A stretch of DNA of 64,000 nucleotides from Byssochlamys sp. IMV 00236 (lineage: Eukaryota; Ascomycota; Eurotiomycetes; Eurotiales; Thermoascaceae): positions 124,001 through 188,000 of the forward strand of contig MSJH02000800.1 in the NCBI GenBank assembly GCA_001931875.2, in the 5' to 3' direction. The notes under the pieces were generated by a model, which was given only the letters and a program-made list of their open reading frames with translations, was not told where the DNA came from and did no database searches. Of the stretch, positions 10,800 through 22,609 are shown in pieces; within the stretch, counting starts at the first letter, position 1, and each line of letters starts with the position of its first letter. The translations under genes and the position numbers were made by a program.

Positions 10800-12382
10800 A
10801 CTTAGTATTTATCGTCTCCTTTCTGACCAGCACAAAAGAAGATGGTCTACCATATAAAACGGACGTGCTTAGAGAATCAAAACAAGCTATCAATAGTTTA
10901 GACCATGAAAAACATATTTATACATCACGGTCACTACCGCCGCCTTTATCATCCTGAGGGGTAGAGAGATGCATGCCTGAGTTGTCCATTGCCCCTCTTG
11001 TCAAGAGGCATTACAGAAAGCATCCTGTCGCTATCGTTTGGTTCTCAGTTCCTTGTCATGTCTCAAGCAGCCGCGCGGCACAGCAGCGTGCAGTTAACCG
11101 ACCATTCAGGGACAAAATACTCTAGGCATACAAGGCCACTAACCCTAACCCCCGTCGGTAGGTGTCCACGTCACCTACGAGGCAGACCTGTGCCCTCATA
11201 TCTCACGCGTGAGTTTCAAGCGATAAGGCAGACAAGCAAGTAAAGGACATGGATTGTGCGCGGTGGCAAAGATCTATGGTGAGTTGAGCTCCGGGGTGTA
11301 GCTTCTATCGCCAGCGGCGTTGTGTACTTACAACTTGCATGGAATTGGTTTAGCCTCGATTGAACGATGCCCAGGGACTTAGCGAAAGTCCATCCATCGT
11401 TTTGTACGAGCCTGCTATCGTTCAACCTTAGCAACGAATATGTTCCGATCTACTTTTCGATCAAGCCAACTAGACAGTTTGCTAGCACATGCTGCTCCAG
11501 AAAACCTGTATTCCAGAACACTCAATCGAGGTCTGACTCCTCTTCATATCATGCGACTATGTTAAGCTTCTTTCGAAGCAGTCTTATCCCTCCCATCTGA
11601 GTATCATCGCTTTTCTTCAAAATCAGTGACACCATCTGGGTGGACTTATTGATAACTTGAATCGATTCTCCCACGGTAATGCGCTGGCTGCCCGAAGATC
11701 ATTCCTCGCTAGGGATTCGTACTTAGCGCGGGTGAGATTTCGCGCTGCAAATATTATCGTCGGGGCGTATTATCTCTTGTGTTCACCGACATCGCCGTGT
11801 GCAGAATGTCTGGGTTGGAAGGTAAGTCAGGTTTTCCAATATGTGTGTGCTGCCATAGAGTGAGACAAGGTATCCTGGATCTTGGATAGATCAGAAGTAG
11901 CAGCGACCACATTCACCTTATATACCATGTCTTTGTTGGTGTGGACACGATCTACCTCTGGGAGACCGCCCCCAACCAGTAGTCTAACGTTGATCATTGG
12001 CCTGGATGAATCTAACGTTCTAGCGCGGACCGACTAGAAAGCCCCCGCGGGGGAGGAAAGACGACACGGGAAAATTATATTGGATAGACGAATCAAGGGG
12101 TTCGCTAGTGAGGCCACCAGTTAGACCATGCATGGCGTACAGGACAAAGCCCCTGGGTTGGGATTTATGCACACGGCAGACCGGTCAGAAGACTCGCAAA
12201 AAGCCTTCATGAAGCTCGATTTATGCGCGCCGGACCTTGACACTTCCGACGCCGACACATTGGCAAATGCCCATGGAAACGGTTTATAAGTCTATATAGG
12301 GCCGAGAGATCACGATGGGCGCCCAGATCGCGTGGAATGCGCTCATTGTGGTTGTGAAGGCGAAAACAAGGAGTGACGGGCC
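10800..12382. other. Divergent intergenic region (BTB / MFS genes)
   Basis: 1.6 kb without a supportable gene; the longest open frames are short, have no recognisable motif and lack good start contexts. A TATA-like element near the right edge is listed separately. Confidence 0.5.
12282..12300 (+). promoter_or_regulatory. TATA-like element of the MFS gene
   Basis: TTTATAAG followed by CTATATAGG lies about 85-100 bp before the MFS start codon, the usual distance for a fungal TATA region. Confidence 0.4.
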
Positions 12383-14234
12383 ATGTCGACCACTGACAGT
12401 GAGTTGTCGCAGACATCAGCTTGTACTACAATGAGAGCCATGCTAACAGAACGGCAGACTTCTCCGCGCTCGTGGACTCGAAACCGCGCGACGAGACCAG
12501 CGCTATCGAAGGCAGTGTGACCAATTCTTCCGCAGAAGCAACTCAATGCCAGGATGTCGAACGCCATGCGGTGGACACTGTGCTGTCCGAGAAGCAGGAG
12601 ATGGAGACAACAGTTCGGGATCCCGATATCGTCGGCTGGGATGGCCCCGATGACCCTGAGAATCCGTTGAACTGGTCCGGGAGGAAGAAGGTGGTCGCAA
12701 CGGCGACTATCTCACTCATCACACTTCTCACGTATGCGCCCTGATCTGAAGGCCGATTCATACAAAGACTGACCGATAGGTAGACCCCTGGGTTCGTCCA
12801 TGTTCGCACCAGGTGTACCCGAAGTTATGGCGGACTTTCACTCTACGAACTTGGAGATTGCGTCGTTTGTGGTTTCTGTATATTTGCTGGGCTACTGCTT
12901 CGGTCCGCTTCTCATTGCTCCTGTGTCAGAGATGTATGGACGAATGATAATCTACAATGTCTGCAATATCCTGTACGTCGTGTTCACAGTCGCCTGTGCC
13001 GTCGCGCCCGACATGGCCAGCTTGATTGTCTTCCGTCTTTTTGCCGGCATAGCTGGCAGTTCACCCTTGACAATCGGTGCCGGTTCCATCTCAGACATGT
13101 TTCGGCAGGAAAAGAGAGGTGCCGCGATGGCGGCATGGGCATTAGGTCCACTGCTTGGTCCAGTTATTGGACCAGTGGGTACGTATATGTCTCTTGTAAA
13201 TGGCCCTGGCACTTTTGACTGACCATGTTTAGCGGGTGGTTATTTGGCCCAAGCCAAGGGATGGAGGTGGACATTCTGGGTACTTGCCATAGCAGTACGT
13301 TTCTATCAGTGCAACCTAGCTCGAAACTGAGACTGACGGAGTACAGAGCGGTGCTGTTGCAATCAACACATTCGTCTTTATGCGCGAATCATACGCCCCT
13401 ACCATTCTGCAGCGAAAGACGAACCGCCTGCGCAAGGAAACCGGAAACCCCAATCTCAGATCGGCTCTGGATACTGGCCGTTCACCAAAGGAACTTTTCC
13501 TTTTCTCCATTGTGCGACCAACAAAGATGCTCTTTCTATCACCAATCGTGTTTCTTCTATCGCTTTACACTGCCGTAATCTATGGTTATCTTTACCTTCT
13601 GTTTACAACCATGACAGAGGTCTTCGAAGACAATTACGGTTTCTCCCAGGGGAGTGTCGGCTTAGCGTACTTAGGCATTGGTATCGGATCCATCACGGGT
13701 CTGGTGATGCTGGGTGTAATTTCGGACCGTCTTTTGAAGTATCTCACTGAAAAGAATGGCGGCGTTTCCAAACCAGAATACCGTCTGCCCCCTATGATAC
13801 CCGGAGCGCTTTTCGTTCCATTGTCGCTCTTCTGGTACGGGTGGACAGCAGAGAAGCATGACCACTGGATCCTGCCAATCATTGGCACGGCCTTCCTGGG
13901 AGTGGGAATGCTCAGCGCCTTTGTAAATCATCCACTTCGCTCTCCTTAACCCTGATCGTTTTGCTGACTATTTGCAAAGATGACGGTCTCTACATATCTT
14001 GTTGACGCTTACACCATACACGCCGCTTCTGCCATGGCCGCGAACACTGTATTCCGCTCATTGGCAGGCGCTGTACTTCCACTCGCCGGAGGTAAGATGT
14101 ATGCAACCCTCGGCCTTGGATGGGGCAACTCGCTGCTTGGCTTCATCGCACTGGCAATGAGCCCACTGCCCTTCGTATTTTACAAATATGGCGAGCGCAT
14201 CCGGACTAGTAAACGGTTCCGAGTACAGTTTTAG
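12383..14234 (+). CDS. MFS multidrug/metabolite transporter (DHA1 type)
   Basis: Six exons (12383-12398, 12458-12731, 12784-13178, 13233-13294, 13347-13922, 13980-14234) separated by introns of 59, 52, 54, 52 and 57 bp give 525 residues. The cytoplasmic N-terminus ends in the family phrase WDGPDDPENPLNWS just before TM1. About twelve membrane segments follow; the loop between TM2 and TM3 reads PVSEMYGR and the TM5 motif GPLLGPVIGPVAGG is the antiporter motif C of drug:H+ antiporters, which places it in the 12-TM DHA1 group. The junction of exons 3 and 4 restores that glycine motif. It is predicted to export a small molecule or drug across the plasma membrane. It shares strand with the monooxygenase and GGT downstream. 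Substrate unknown. Confidence 0.88.
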
Positions 14235-14764
14235 TCCGGCGGAGAGTGGATAAAAAGAAGCTGAGTGCAGTCAATGATTCCTCTCAATGTGAGTACGGCG
14301 CATATGGGGCTTATGAGAGTGGTTTCTAGAAGAGAATGTATAATGTAGAGTTATGAAGTATATAATTAACCAGATGCTACTTGATCTTAACCTAGGTCGC
14401 AAATATGCAATAAGAACAGAGTTCGTCGAATCTGGAGAAGTGGATTTAGTATCTCTAGTCCCGCGAAGAGGGAACAGGGCGCGGGGTCGTTCAGCGGGGA
14501 AACCTCTTGTCTGTGGGGAATGGGGTATTTCCGTGCCAATATATAGAAGAGCTCTGTAGAATAGATAGTATCACAGCATATAGGAAGGGATAGAGAGATT
14601 CAAGAGGTGCTCGATGGGAGCTCGGCACTTTATACCCGTTGAGTGTTGCACATATATCAGAACCACACCGCGGCCTTTGAAACACCCCCTGAAGTACACC
14701 GCCTATTCATTGATATTTTAACAGCTGCGTAACACCCATTCTAAGGTATTCATAGTGCTTTACA
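14235..14764. other. Intergenic region between MFS and monooxygenase genes
   Basis: 530 bp holding the MFS 3' flank and the monooxygenase promoter. No gene or strong motif seen. Confidence 0.4.
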
Positions 14765-16142
14765 ATGGCTTCATCAACGCGGCCTTCTGGCTTCTCCCGC
14801 AATCCGCCAACTGGAATAAAGGTGGTCATAGTAGGGGCTGGCTTCGCCGGACTAACTGCAGCCATCGAATGCGATAGAAAAGGCCATGATGTCGTCCTGC
14901 TAGAAGCCTTTCCTGAATTGAAGATCTTGGGTGATATCATCTCCTTTGGCCCCAATAGTGGCAGGATCTTCCAGAAGTGGGAGGGCGTCGAGGAAAAGCT
15001 CGATCCGATCTGTCACAAGAGCGATGGCATCTTATTCAAAACGTATCTCGGAGAGAGCCTCGTTACCCAATATTGGCGCGATGAGGAGTCATTCGGAAAG
15101 AAGTTTAACGGACACAGAGGAGAGATCCACGAGATCGTCTTCAATCACGCCTTGGAACGTGGTGTTGACATCAGGCTAGGCCAGAGGGTCACTGATTATT
15201 TCGAGACGGACACAGAGGCGGGGGTTATAGTCAACGGGAAGGACAGAGTTGTTGGAGATGTTGTTTTCGCCGCTGAGGGCGTGAGATCGCCGGGAAGAAA
15301 GATTGTGCTGGGCTACGAGGATAAACCAAAGTCGAGTGGCTATGCAGTGTACAGAGCATGGTTTGATTCGTCGCGATTAACGCATCCCATCACCAAGCAT
15401 ATGGTGGAAAACGGGGATGCCCACGTCGCATGGATCGGTCCAGATGTTCACTTCATCGCAGCTTCGCTGAAAAATGGAAAGGATTTCAGTTGGGTTTGCA
15501 CACACAAGGTATGCGGTTTTACCTCAGTTCCTGAGATCCTTCCTTGAAGTGAGGGGAACATGGGGCTAAATACGCAATGATAACCATCAGGATGAGGCAG
15601 ATATCGAAGACACCTGGTCAACCCCCGGACAGGTCGAAGAAGCACTGAAGGTAGTGGAAAACTGGGATCCAATTGTCCAAGAGATCATCAAGGCCACTCC
15701 TCCTGAACACCTTGTCGATTGGAAATTAGTCTACCGGGATCCCCTGCCGACATGGATCTCTCCGAAGTCGAGAATGTCTCTCATCGGAGATGCGGCGCAT
15801 CCTTTTCTCCCGACGTCAATACAAGGGGCCAGTCAGTCAATGGAAGACGGGGTCAATCTGGCGGTTTGTCTGGAGCTCGCTGGGAAGAACCGGGTACAGG
15901 AAGCTCTTCGCGCACATGAGAGGATCAGATACGACCGCGTGCTTCAAGCACAGAAAACAGGCGTCACCACCAGAGAGCAGTGGCACAAGGCTGACTTCGA
16001 TAACTTGAAGAAGAACCCAGATGTCCTGAAACTAAAGCGGGAACCCTGGTTACTGAACTTTGATTCGGAGAAGCATGCGTATGATGTTTACAAGAGCACT
16101 GTGGCTGAGATGAGAAGAGAAGAAGGACGAGCTCATCTGTGA
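14765..16142 (+). CDS. FAD-dependent monooxygenase (salicylate hydroxylase-like)
   Basis: Two exons, 14765-15508 and 15591-16142, with an 82-bp intron, give 431 residues. The N-terminus has the FAD dinucleotide motif VVIVGAGFAGLTAAIE ending with a glutamate after the second strand (VVLLE). The group A flavoprotein hydroxylase GD motif is present as SLIGDAAHPFLP. The intermediate DG motif reads VVFAAEGVRS, with Glu where Asp is usual. Such enzymes hydroxylate aromatic or polyketide substrates with NAD(P)H and oxygen; salicylate hydroxylase-like members are common in fungal secondary metabolism. No signal peptide or membrane anchor is seen, so it should be cytosolic. It sits between an MFS transporter and a GGT on the same strand. 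Substrate unknown. Confidence 0.85.
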
Positions 16143-17336
16143 GACGCAGAGAAATGCATGTTAAGTTGGATTCGAAGAGTTCGTGGCATATATACCTACT
16201 CTTATAATATTGGGTCGTGGAGCGATTATATCAAACATTCTTGGGCTTATGGACAGCTAATATTTCTGATAAACGAGCACATGCCGCGGTTATGTTCTCG
16301 CACTGTATAACTGGCAAAAGCATTGTTACTGTGCTGCAATAAATCATAGCAGACACGTATATGATTGAGTCGCACTGTTCCCCAATCAGACACTCAAAAA
16401 GCACATAGTCTCTGTCGAATCCTGAAGGGCACGGAAACATAGTCTGATTTCAAAAACCTAGCTACCAGCTAGGTTGTTTGAATTACTTGCTTGCTTCTAG
16501 TTCTAGGAGTTGAACCCAGATTTTATCTCCTATAGCATATAAAGGAAATCTAGATTCTAGTGATTTAGTAGGATCTACCCTAGAATTAGGACATAAAAGA
16601 ATCTGCTGCAAATCGATGATATGACAGATCACCTGGACATATGCTTTGTGTGTCGACACAGTCTTCAATCTATATATTTAGGGCTCTCCGCATGCCCCAG
16701 ATGTCCCCGCGAAAGCGCTTTGCCGCGGGATAACTTGACCTTACAAGACAGGCTCAGGCCCCCTTGCAGATGATACTCGAGGATGTATGCAATACACAAA
16801 GCACTAGACGATGGTTATGAGCGGAGACAGCCGAATCAACATTGCTGTGGAGATCAATGATCAAATCTAGATCGATCTTGGGCTCGTCTAAGTAAGATCT
16901 GTTAATTATTGCCAAGAGCCAGCACTTACCATGCCTAACTATGTGTATGTAGGATTTCATTGACCTATCACTTTCGCGCGCTCTCTGTACCCGATTGTAA
17001 CCGCAGAGAAGCAAGAGCGGACTCCCTAATCACTCGCAGCTCCGCCAATATCGAGCTTATCATTTGGTGGATCGATCGCGCCAGGAATGCGTGCGATCTT
17101 ATCTGGGTGGCGCGCTAATCGCACCTTGACCGCCAGGAGCCCAGATTGGACAGCAACACGATCGCACTTCCATCCTGGTCGTGGTCGGCTCTTCAGATAT
17201 TCATACTTTGTGGGCGGATCGGTCCTTCAAAGGAAGTGAGGGGCCCGTCGGGGAGAATTTGTTTCCTCGGTTCTTGGAGAACTTTGGTGGCTACTTATCG
17301 GAGATCGCGGCTTATCTCGTAGGTCATACTGTGATC
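16143..17336. other. Intergenic region between monooxygenase and GGT genes
   Basis: About 1.2 kb with no supportable gene. A small inverted repeat, CTAGCTACCAGCTAG, is at about 16459. A frame open from 17181 runs in phase into the GGT gene, but I take it as 5' leader. Confidence 0.4.
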
Positions 17337-19631
17337 ATGGCCGACGTCGTTAGGCAGACCTCCGAGAAAAGCCAGGTACGGTATGGAACACTGTACTTAG
17401 TGAGAGGGGATGCTGACGGTGTACAGGCGGGCCAGAATATCGTACCCTTGAACCCGTCTGACAGCAGATCTCGGAGATGGTCGTCCACGGCAAGATCCCT
17501 AGGGATGGCGCTACTGATGGTTGTGTCGGCTCTCACACTGCTCAGTAACTTCGCCCGCGCACCTCCAGGGTTCCTGCAGAATCTACCAGGAGGTTACCAC
17601 GACAATAGAGAAGAGGGAAAGCTAGGCGCTGTGGCCAGTGAGAATGCGATCTGTAGCCGATATGGAACAGATATGCTCAAGATAGGCGGAAACGCTGCGG
17701 ATGCCGTGAGTATCTTACCCCGGAAATGCGGGCCCTACAGGGATAGAAGAAACCGATGGCTGACACGAGAGATGGACAAATACAGTTGGTAGCAACGGTT
17801 TTCTGCGTGGGAGTGACCAGTAAGTGTGCCCCGACCACGCCATCGCAGCTTAAATGACGAATCCCGAAGCTACGGGCTAACTGGACATCCACTCGACAGG
17901 CATGTATCACAGTGGCATTGGAGGTGGAGGCTTCATGCTGGTCCGCTCATCTGATAACGAATATGAGTTTATCGACTTTCGAGAGACGGCGCCGGCTGCG
18001 GCGTTCCAGGATATGTACAACAATAACACTAATTTGTCGGTATACGGTGGTTTGGCAAGGTATGCTAAATTATTCCACATACTAAGTACGTATATTGCCG
18101 CATCTGACCCTGATCGACAACTAGTGGAGTTCCTGGGGAAGTACGGGGCCTGGAGACTCTCCACCGCAAGTATGGCGTTCTGCCCTGGTCGACGGTGATG
18201 CAGCCCGCGATCCGGACGGCCCGCGAAGGATTCACTGTCGGTGAAGACCTTGTCAGGTACATGAATGCTGCCGTTGGTGACGGCGAAGACTTCCTCTCCA
18301 AGAACCCAACATGGGCCATCGATTTTGCACCAAATGGAACCCGGGTCGGACTGGGTGACACGATCACTCGGAAACGATATGCAGACGCCCTCGAAAGAAT
18401 CGCCAAACAGGGTCCAGATGCCTTCTATACCGGTTTTATCGCGGAGACGATGATCAATGCATTGCAAGCGGCAAATGGCACAATGACATTAGAGGACTTG
18501 AAAAACTACACCGTTGCGTTCAGGAACATATCACAAATAGACTACCGCGGATATCAAATAACGAGCGGAACGGCTCCTTCAAGCGGAGTCATCGCCCTGA
18601 GTGCCTTGAAGATTCTAGAAGGCTACGGCGATTTTTTCACAGCCGAAAGCGTCAATCTCAGCACGCATCGTCTGGACGAGGCATTGCGGTTTGCTTATGG
18701 ACAGGTATGTTGCAGACCATGCGTAACCCTTCATCTACTCAATAACTAAATTTTCGTCAAAAAGAGGACAAACTTCGGAGACCCGTCATTTGTCGAAGGA
18801 ATCTATGAATATGAGTACGATATATTGAAAAGCTCCACTGCGCAGAACATTCGTAGAAGGATATCCGACTTCCACACACAAAATGTCTCTGCGTACAATC
18901 CTGACGGTATCGAGAGTCTTGAAACGTATGTAATACACAAAAATCGCCCATCATGCCGACAAGACGCATTCTAATCATCTCCCAGACCGGGAACATCCCA
19001 CATAGTCGCGGCCGATCATACAGGTCTAGCTATCTCGCTCACTACGACGGTCAATCTCCTGTTCGGAAGCCAGTTGATGGTCCCTGAAACTGGCATTATC
19101 ATGAATAACGAAATGGACGGTATGTCAAAGACATCATCTTCTGCAGGAATATAGATATCATTCGCTAATCTATACGATTCAGATTTCTCCGTTCCTGGTA
19201 AATCCAACGCCTTCGGCTACGTACCCTCCCCAGCAAATTACATACGACCAGGCAAACGACCCCTATCCTCAATCACACCAGCGATCGTGACCCATCCGAA
19301 CGGAACTTTATTCTTCGTCGTCGGTGCCGCGGGAGGAAGCAGAATCATCACGTCAACTGTTCAGAACTTGATTCATGCCCTCGATGAGAATCTTTCGGCC
19401 CCTGAAGCCTTGGCCAAGCCCCGTCTTCATGATCAGCTTATCCCGAACCAAGTTACCTTCGAATATTCTTACGATAACTCGACTGTGAGTTTTATGGAGA
19501 GTCGTGGACATAATGTCACCTGGGTTGCGCCGGTTGAGAGCTCTGCTCAAGCGATCCGCGTGTTATCGAATGGGACGTTTGATGCTGCGGGGGAGCCGAG
19601 ACAGCGAGATTCTGGTGGATTCGCTGTTTAA
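17337..19631 (+). CDS. Gamma-glutamyltranspeptidase
   Basis: Eight exons (17337-17375, 17427-17705, 17786-17819, 17900-18059, 18125-18704, 18765-18925, 18986-19119, 19183-19631) give 611 residues. GGT cleaves and transfers the gamma-glutamyl group of glutathione and its conjugates. The precursor self-cleaves before a threonine; here [12 protein letters not shown] gives Thr421 as nucleophile. Other family marks are [25 protein letters not shown] near base 18580, [10 protein letters not shown] and the oxyanion-side GAAGGSR. One hydrophobic segment at about residues 37-55 suggests a type II signal anchor, so the enzyme faces the vacuole lumen or cell exterior. The first intron is 51 bp and in frame, so its retention would still leave an open frame. 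An in-frame ATG at 17181 would add 52 residues without family similarity. Confidence 0.88.
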
Positions 19632-20086
19632 ATGTGTCATGGAAGCGGAGAAGAATGTCAATGGTTGCAAGGGGAGGAGGGGGGCCGAATGGACTGGATC
19701 TCACTCTTACTATATAAATTCCAGGGTATCATGCGGAAAAGATGGGCGTGGAATAGAGTTCGATATGGAGCATTCTAGACGGCGTTATGTTAAATTCTCT
19801 GGCAGTGCATCATGTCATGCCGAAATGGTTCTGGAAGATTTATATCGGTATATTATTATCCCTATTGATTTGGATCCTTTGCTTGATTATTACAAAATTT
19901 GCTATGTATATCCATTTACAAGGCCCTAGTCCCATAGAAGAATCAAGATATTCAACATTGAATTATGTGATCACAGAGTGCTTCCTGCTCTGTAGAAAGC
20001 GTAGTTTGAATTGTAAAGTTTTTACTAAACCGGCTAGTATCCAGAATCGAAGTTGATACTTGGTCAGATAAACTCATTCTCCCTCA
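19632..20086. other. Convergent intergenic region (GGT / TMEM16)
   Basis: 3' flanks of two convergent genes. No gene or structured element seen. Confidence 0.4.
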
Positions 20087-22609
20087 TCACTGGGACTTTT
20101 TCGCAGCGGCGTTCTTAGACTGCCCCGCCACTGACAGCATCTGAATAAGTTTGACGCCAGCATCAATAGTCTGTTGGCTTGTTTTCTGCCAGGACCAGAA
20201 TCGAGTGGCTTGTTCGGAAATTTGCAAGCGGCCACTGTTTGTTCGAGTAAACTTGGGAACGAACTCGTCCTCTAGGGTCACGAAATTAGGCTTTTCACCC
20301 GTGAAGGCCGGATTTATCCCTTCGACTGAACCAGGGGGGATGCGCGAGTTACGTCGCGCCCGCGATAGCTTCGCAGCCTCATCCGAGAACGTCTCGAGGT
20401 AACGCTTCCGTATAGAATACCAGTATTGCTCCTCGCGGCGGAGAGTCTCGGCACCGATTTTCTGCAGAATAGTTCGGACCAGAAATTTGGCAAGAAGAAA
20501 TGCCTGTTCCGTAACAAATAGCGTCAATAGCAAAGATGACAGCTTCACTGTTTGGATATCACTTCGGTAAAGGTGGACGATTGCCGCGCTGGAAAGGCCG
20601 CCGAGCCAGGTGAGAAACTCAAGTACTTGAAGCCATGGCCCAATGGAATCAGCACGAATAGGAGGCGGTCGTTGACACTCCAAACTGATCTTCAAGAAAT
20701 CTCCACGGAGTTCAATCCAGTTGTTGATTAAGAAGCCTAGAGGAACAAGTGGCCACGCTGCTCCGAACAGGACCAGGTAGCCGAATTGAAGACACATCTC
20801 CAGAATATCCTCCTGAACATCGTACAACTCAGCATCGCACTGGTGTCTGACTGTTTTTAGGAATGGTGATTCCTCCGGCATGTCGTTCAGCAAGAGATCC
20901 AGGGTTTGGGAACGCGGACGTCGACGAGCGTTGTTCTCCAATTTTCTGTTCTTGTACTCACGGTACATTCGCCAAAAGAGACGTTTGATGTATGGAATAA
21001 CCATCTCTTCCCCAAAGCTTAATACCTGCGCAGTCACCGTGAGATATATAATCTCCTGCTGGAGTCGTGCTGGGTCCACGTGAAGGTCTGGATAATGTTG
21101 CTCGGTTACCGACCCACCCCACAGAAAGGAAGATCTTGCTGCCTTGACACGGAAAACGTCCAGGTACGGGACTATTTTGGCGCCGTAGGGGACGTAGATG
21201 AAGGCTGTCAAAAATATCGGAAGAAATGAGGTTATAAAGTTGAGCACAAATGTCTTTTGGGTCAGCGCTCGTTCGTACTGGTCTGAAGTGCGATAATTCT
21301 CGTAATCGGTTAGTCGAGTCCCGAGATCTGTAAGGAAATTCGTTATTGTTGGCGACAAAAGCGAGAGTATCACCGTGGGCAGAAGGTCCTAATCATATAT
21401 TAGACATTATATCAAATGCGTAGACAAGCCAGGAGCACTTACTAGGTATATCTTGAAGGGTCCTTGGTACACCTCCGAGAGGAATACTTCCATTGCGAAT
21501 GTGAGGACGATCAAGACCCCTAGAACAGTACTGGCCAAAACTGCAAAGGGGAGCTGCAGAAGCTGACGAAGAATTTGTTTTCTTGTTGAAAATTCCCGTC
21601 TGATCTCTCCTGTGACTGGATCTAGGACTTCTCTATCCCACTGATACTGTTCCCTGTTCACCTTGAGCGCCCCGACGCCTTTGACGCCCCATCTAATACT
21701 AAGGTCCTTTTCTTTCAGCTTCCAGTACTCCACAAAAACGAGACTCCATAAGCAAGTCAACGCCGCAAACGTGATTGAGTACGGGCCCAAAAACGCCCAG
21801 CAGATGAATCCAGACACTGCTGGGAAAACTAAGAAAATCGAGTAGCATTGGATAAAAGCAAAATAATAGGCGACCTGGCAGATAGGTACTCAGCATAGAT
21901 TCTTCTGCAGATTGCACTGTGGGCGGTTACCTTTTCACCGAACAGACTCCGTATCTCATCGAAATCTTCCGCTCTCAAGATGGTCGCCTTGCTCCATCTA
22001 CGGAGCAATTCATCGTTGGTGCTCTTGCTGTGGAGGGGAAACGAGGCCTTGACGTTTGACCATTTTCCCAGGTTCGCAATGATGCCTGCACCGCCCTGTT
22101 CCTTCTGCCAAGTCACGAGATGATAGATCGCTCGAAGCTCTTCCGCTTCGGTTTCTCCCTCGACGAGCGCGTGGGCATCATCATCTGGGAACGCATGCGA
22201 AATGCCATACAACCAGTCTTTTACTCTGAGATCGATCTGTCAGTGCGGGAAGCCCCGCCACGCCACTGCATGCCACGAGGGTAAGATAGAGAGCTTACCT
22301 AGACTTGTACATCTCAGCTCCCAGCAGTTCCCGGGGTACCTTGACGAAGACGAGCAAAGAGGCGCCAGTGCCATGGCGCACTTCCATCTGGAGACCGACC
22401 GCATCGAGATCATTGATCAGAGTCTTGAACTCCTCAATTGCTTGTTGAGTGCCTAGGACCAGTCAGCCGTCTTCCACAGGCGTCCCGACCGCACCTTGGC
22501 AGGCTAGCGCTTTCTTATCCATACCAACACCATCAAATTCATAGTGGATGACCCAATCCACCCCGAAATTCTCGTTCTCTGCCTGGTGCTGACCGAGAAA
22601 CAGGGCCAT
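20087..22609 (-). CDS. TMEM16/anoctamin family phospholipid scramblase
   Basis: Five exons on the minus strand (22609-22495, 22452-22299, 22225-21931, 21874-21443, 21388-20087) with introns of 42, 73, 56 and 54 bp give 765 residues. The protein aligns by eye with the crystallised fungal TMEM16 scramblases of Aspergillus fumigatus and Nectria haematococca: NFGVDWVIHYEF at the start, VAYYFAFIQCYS at TM1, WSLVFVEYWKLKE after TM2. Calcium-site acidic residues appear conserved in FGEEMVIPYIK, DVQEDILEM and NNWIELRGD. It should move lipids between membrane leaflets, with or without ion conduction, when calcium rises. Location is plasma membrane or ER-plasma membrane contacts, by analogy with yeast Ist2. 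The C-terminus is basic and short, without Ist2's long linker. The 42-bp first intron is short but restores frame and similarity. Confidence 0.88.

Noticed and set aside
10989..11863. Several 70-85-codon frames in the BTB-MFS spacer
   Set aside because: Short, with no motif; no in-frame splice partners could be found.
17181..17336. In-frame upstream extension of the GGT gene
   Set aside because: The added 52 residues have no GGT similarity and the inner ATG with its spliced first exon gives a normal type II anchor.
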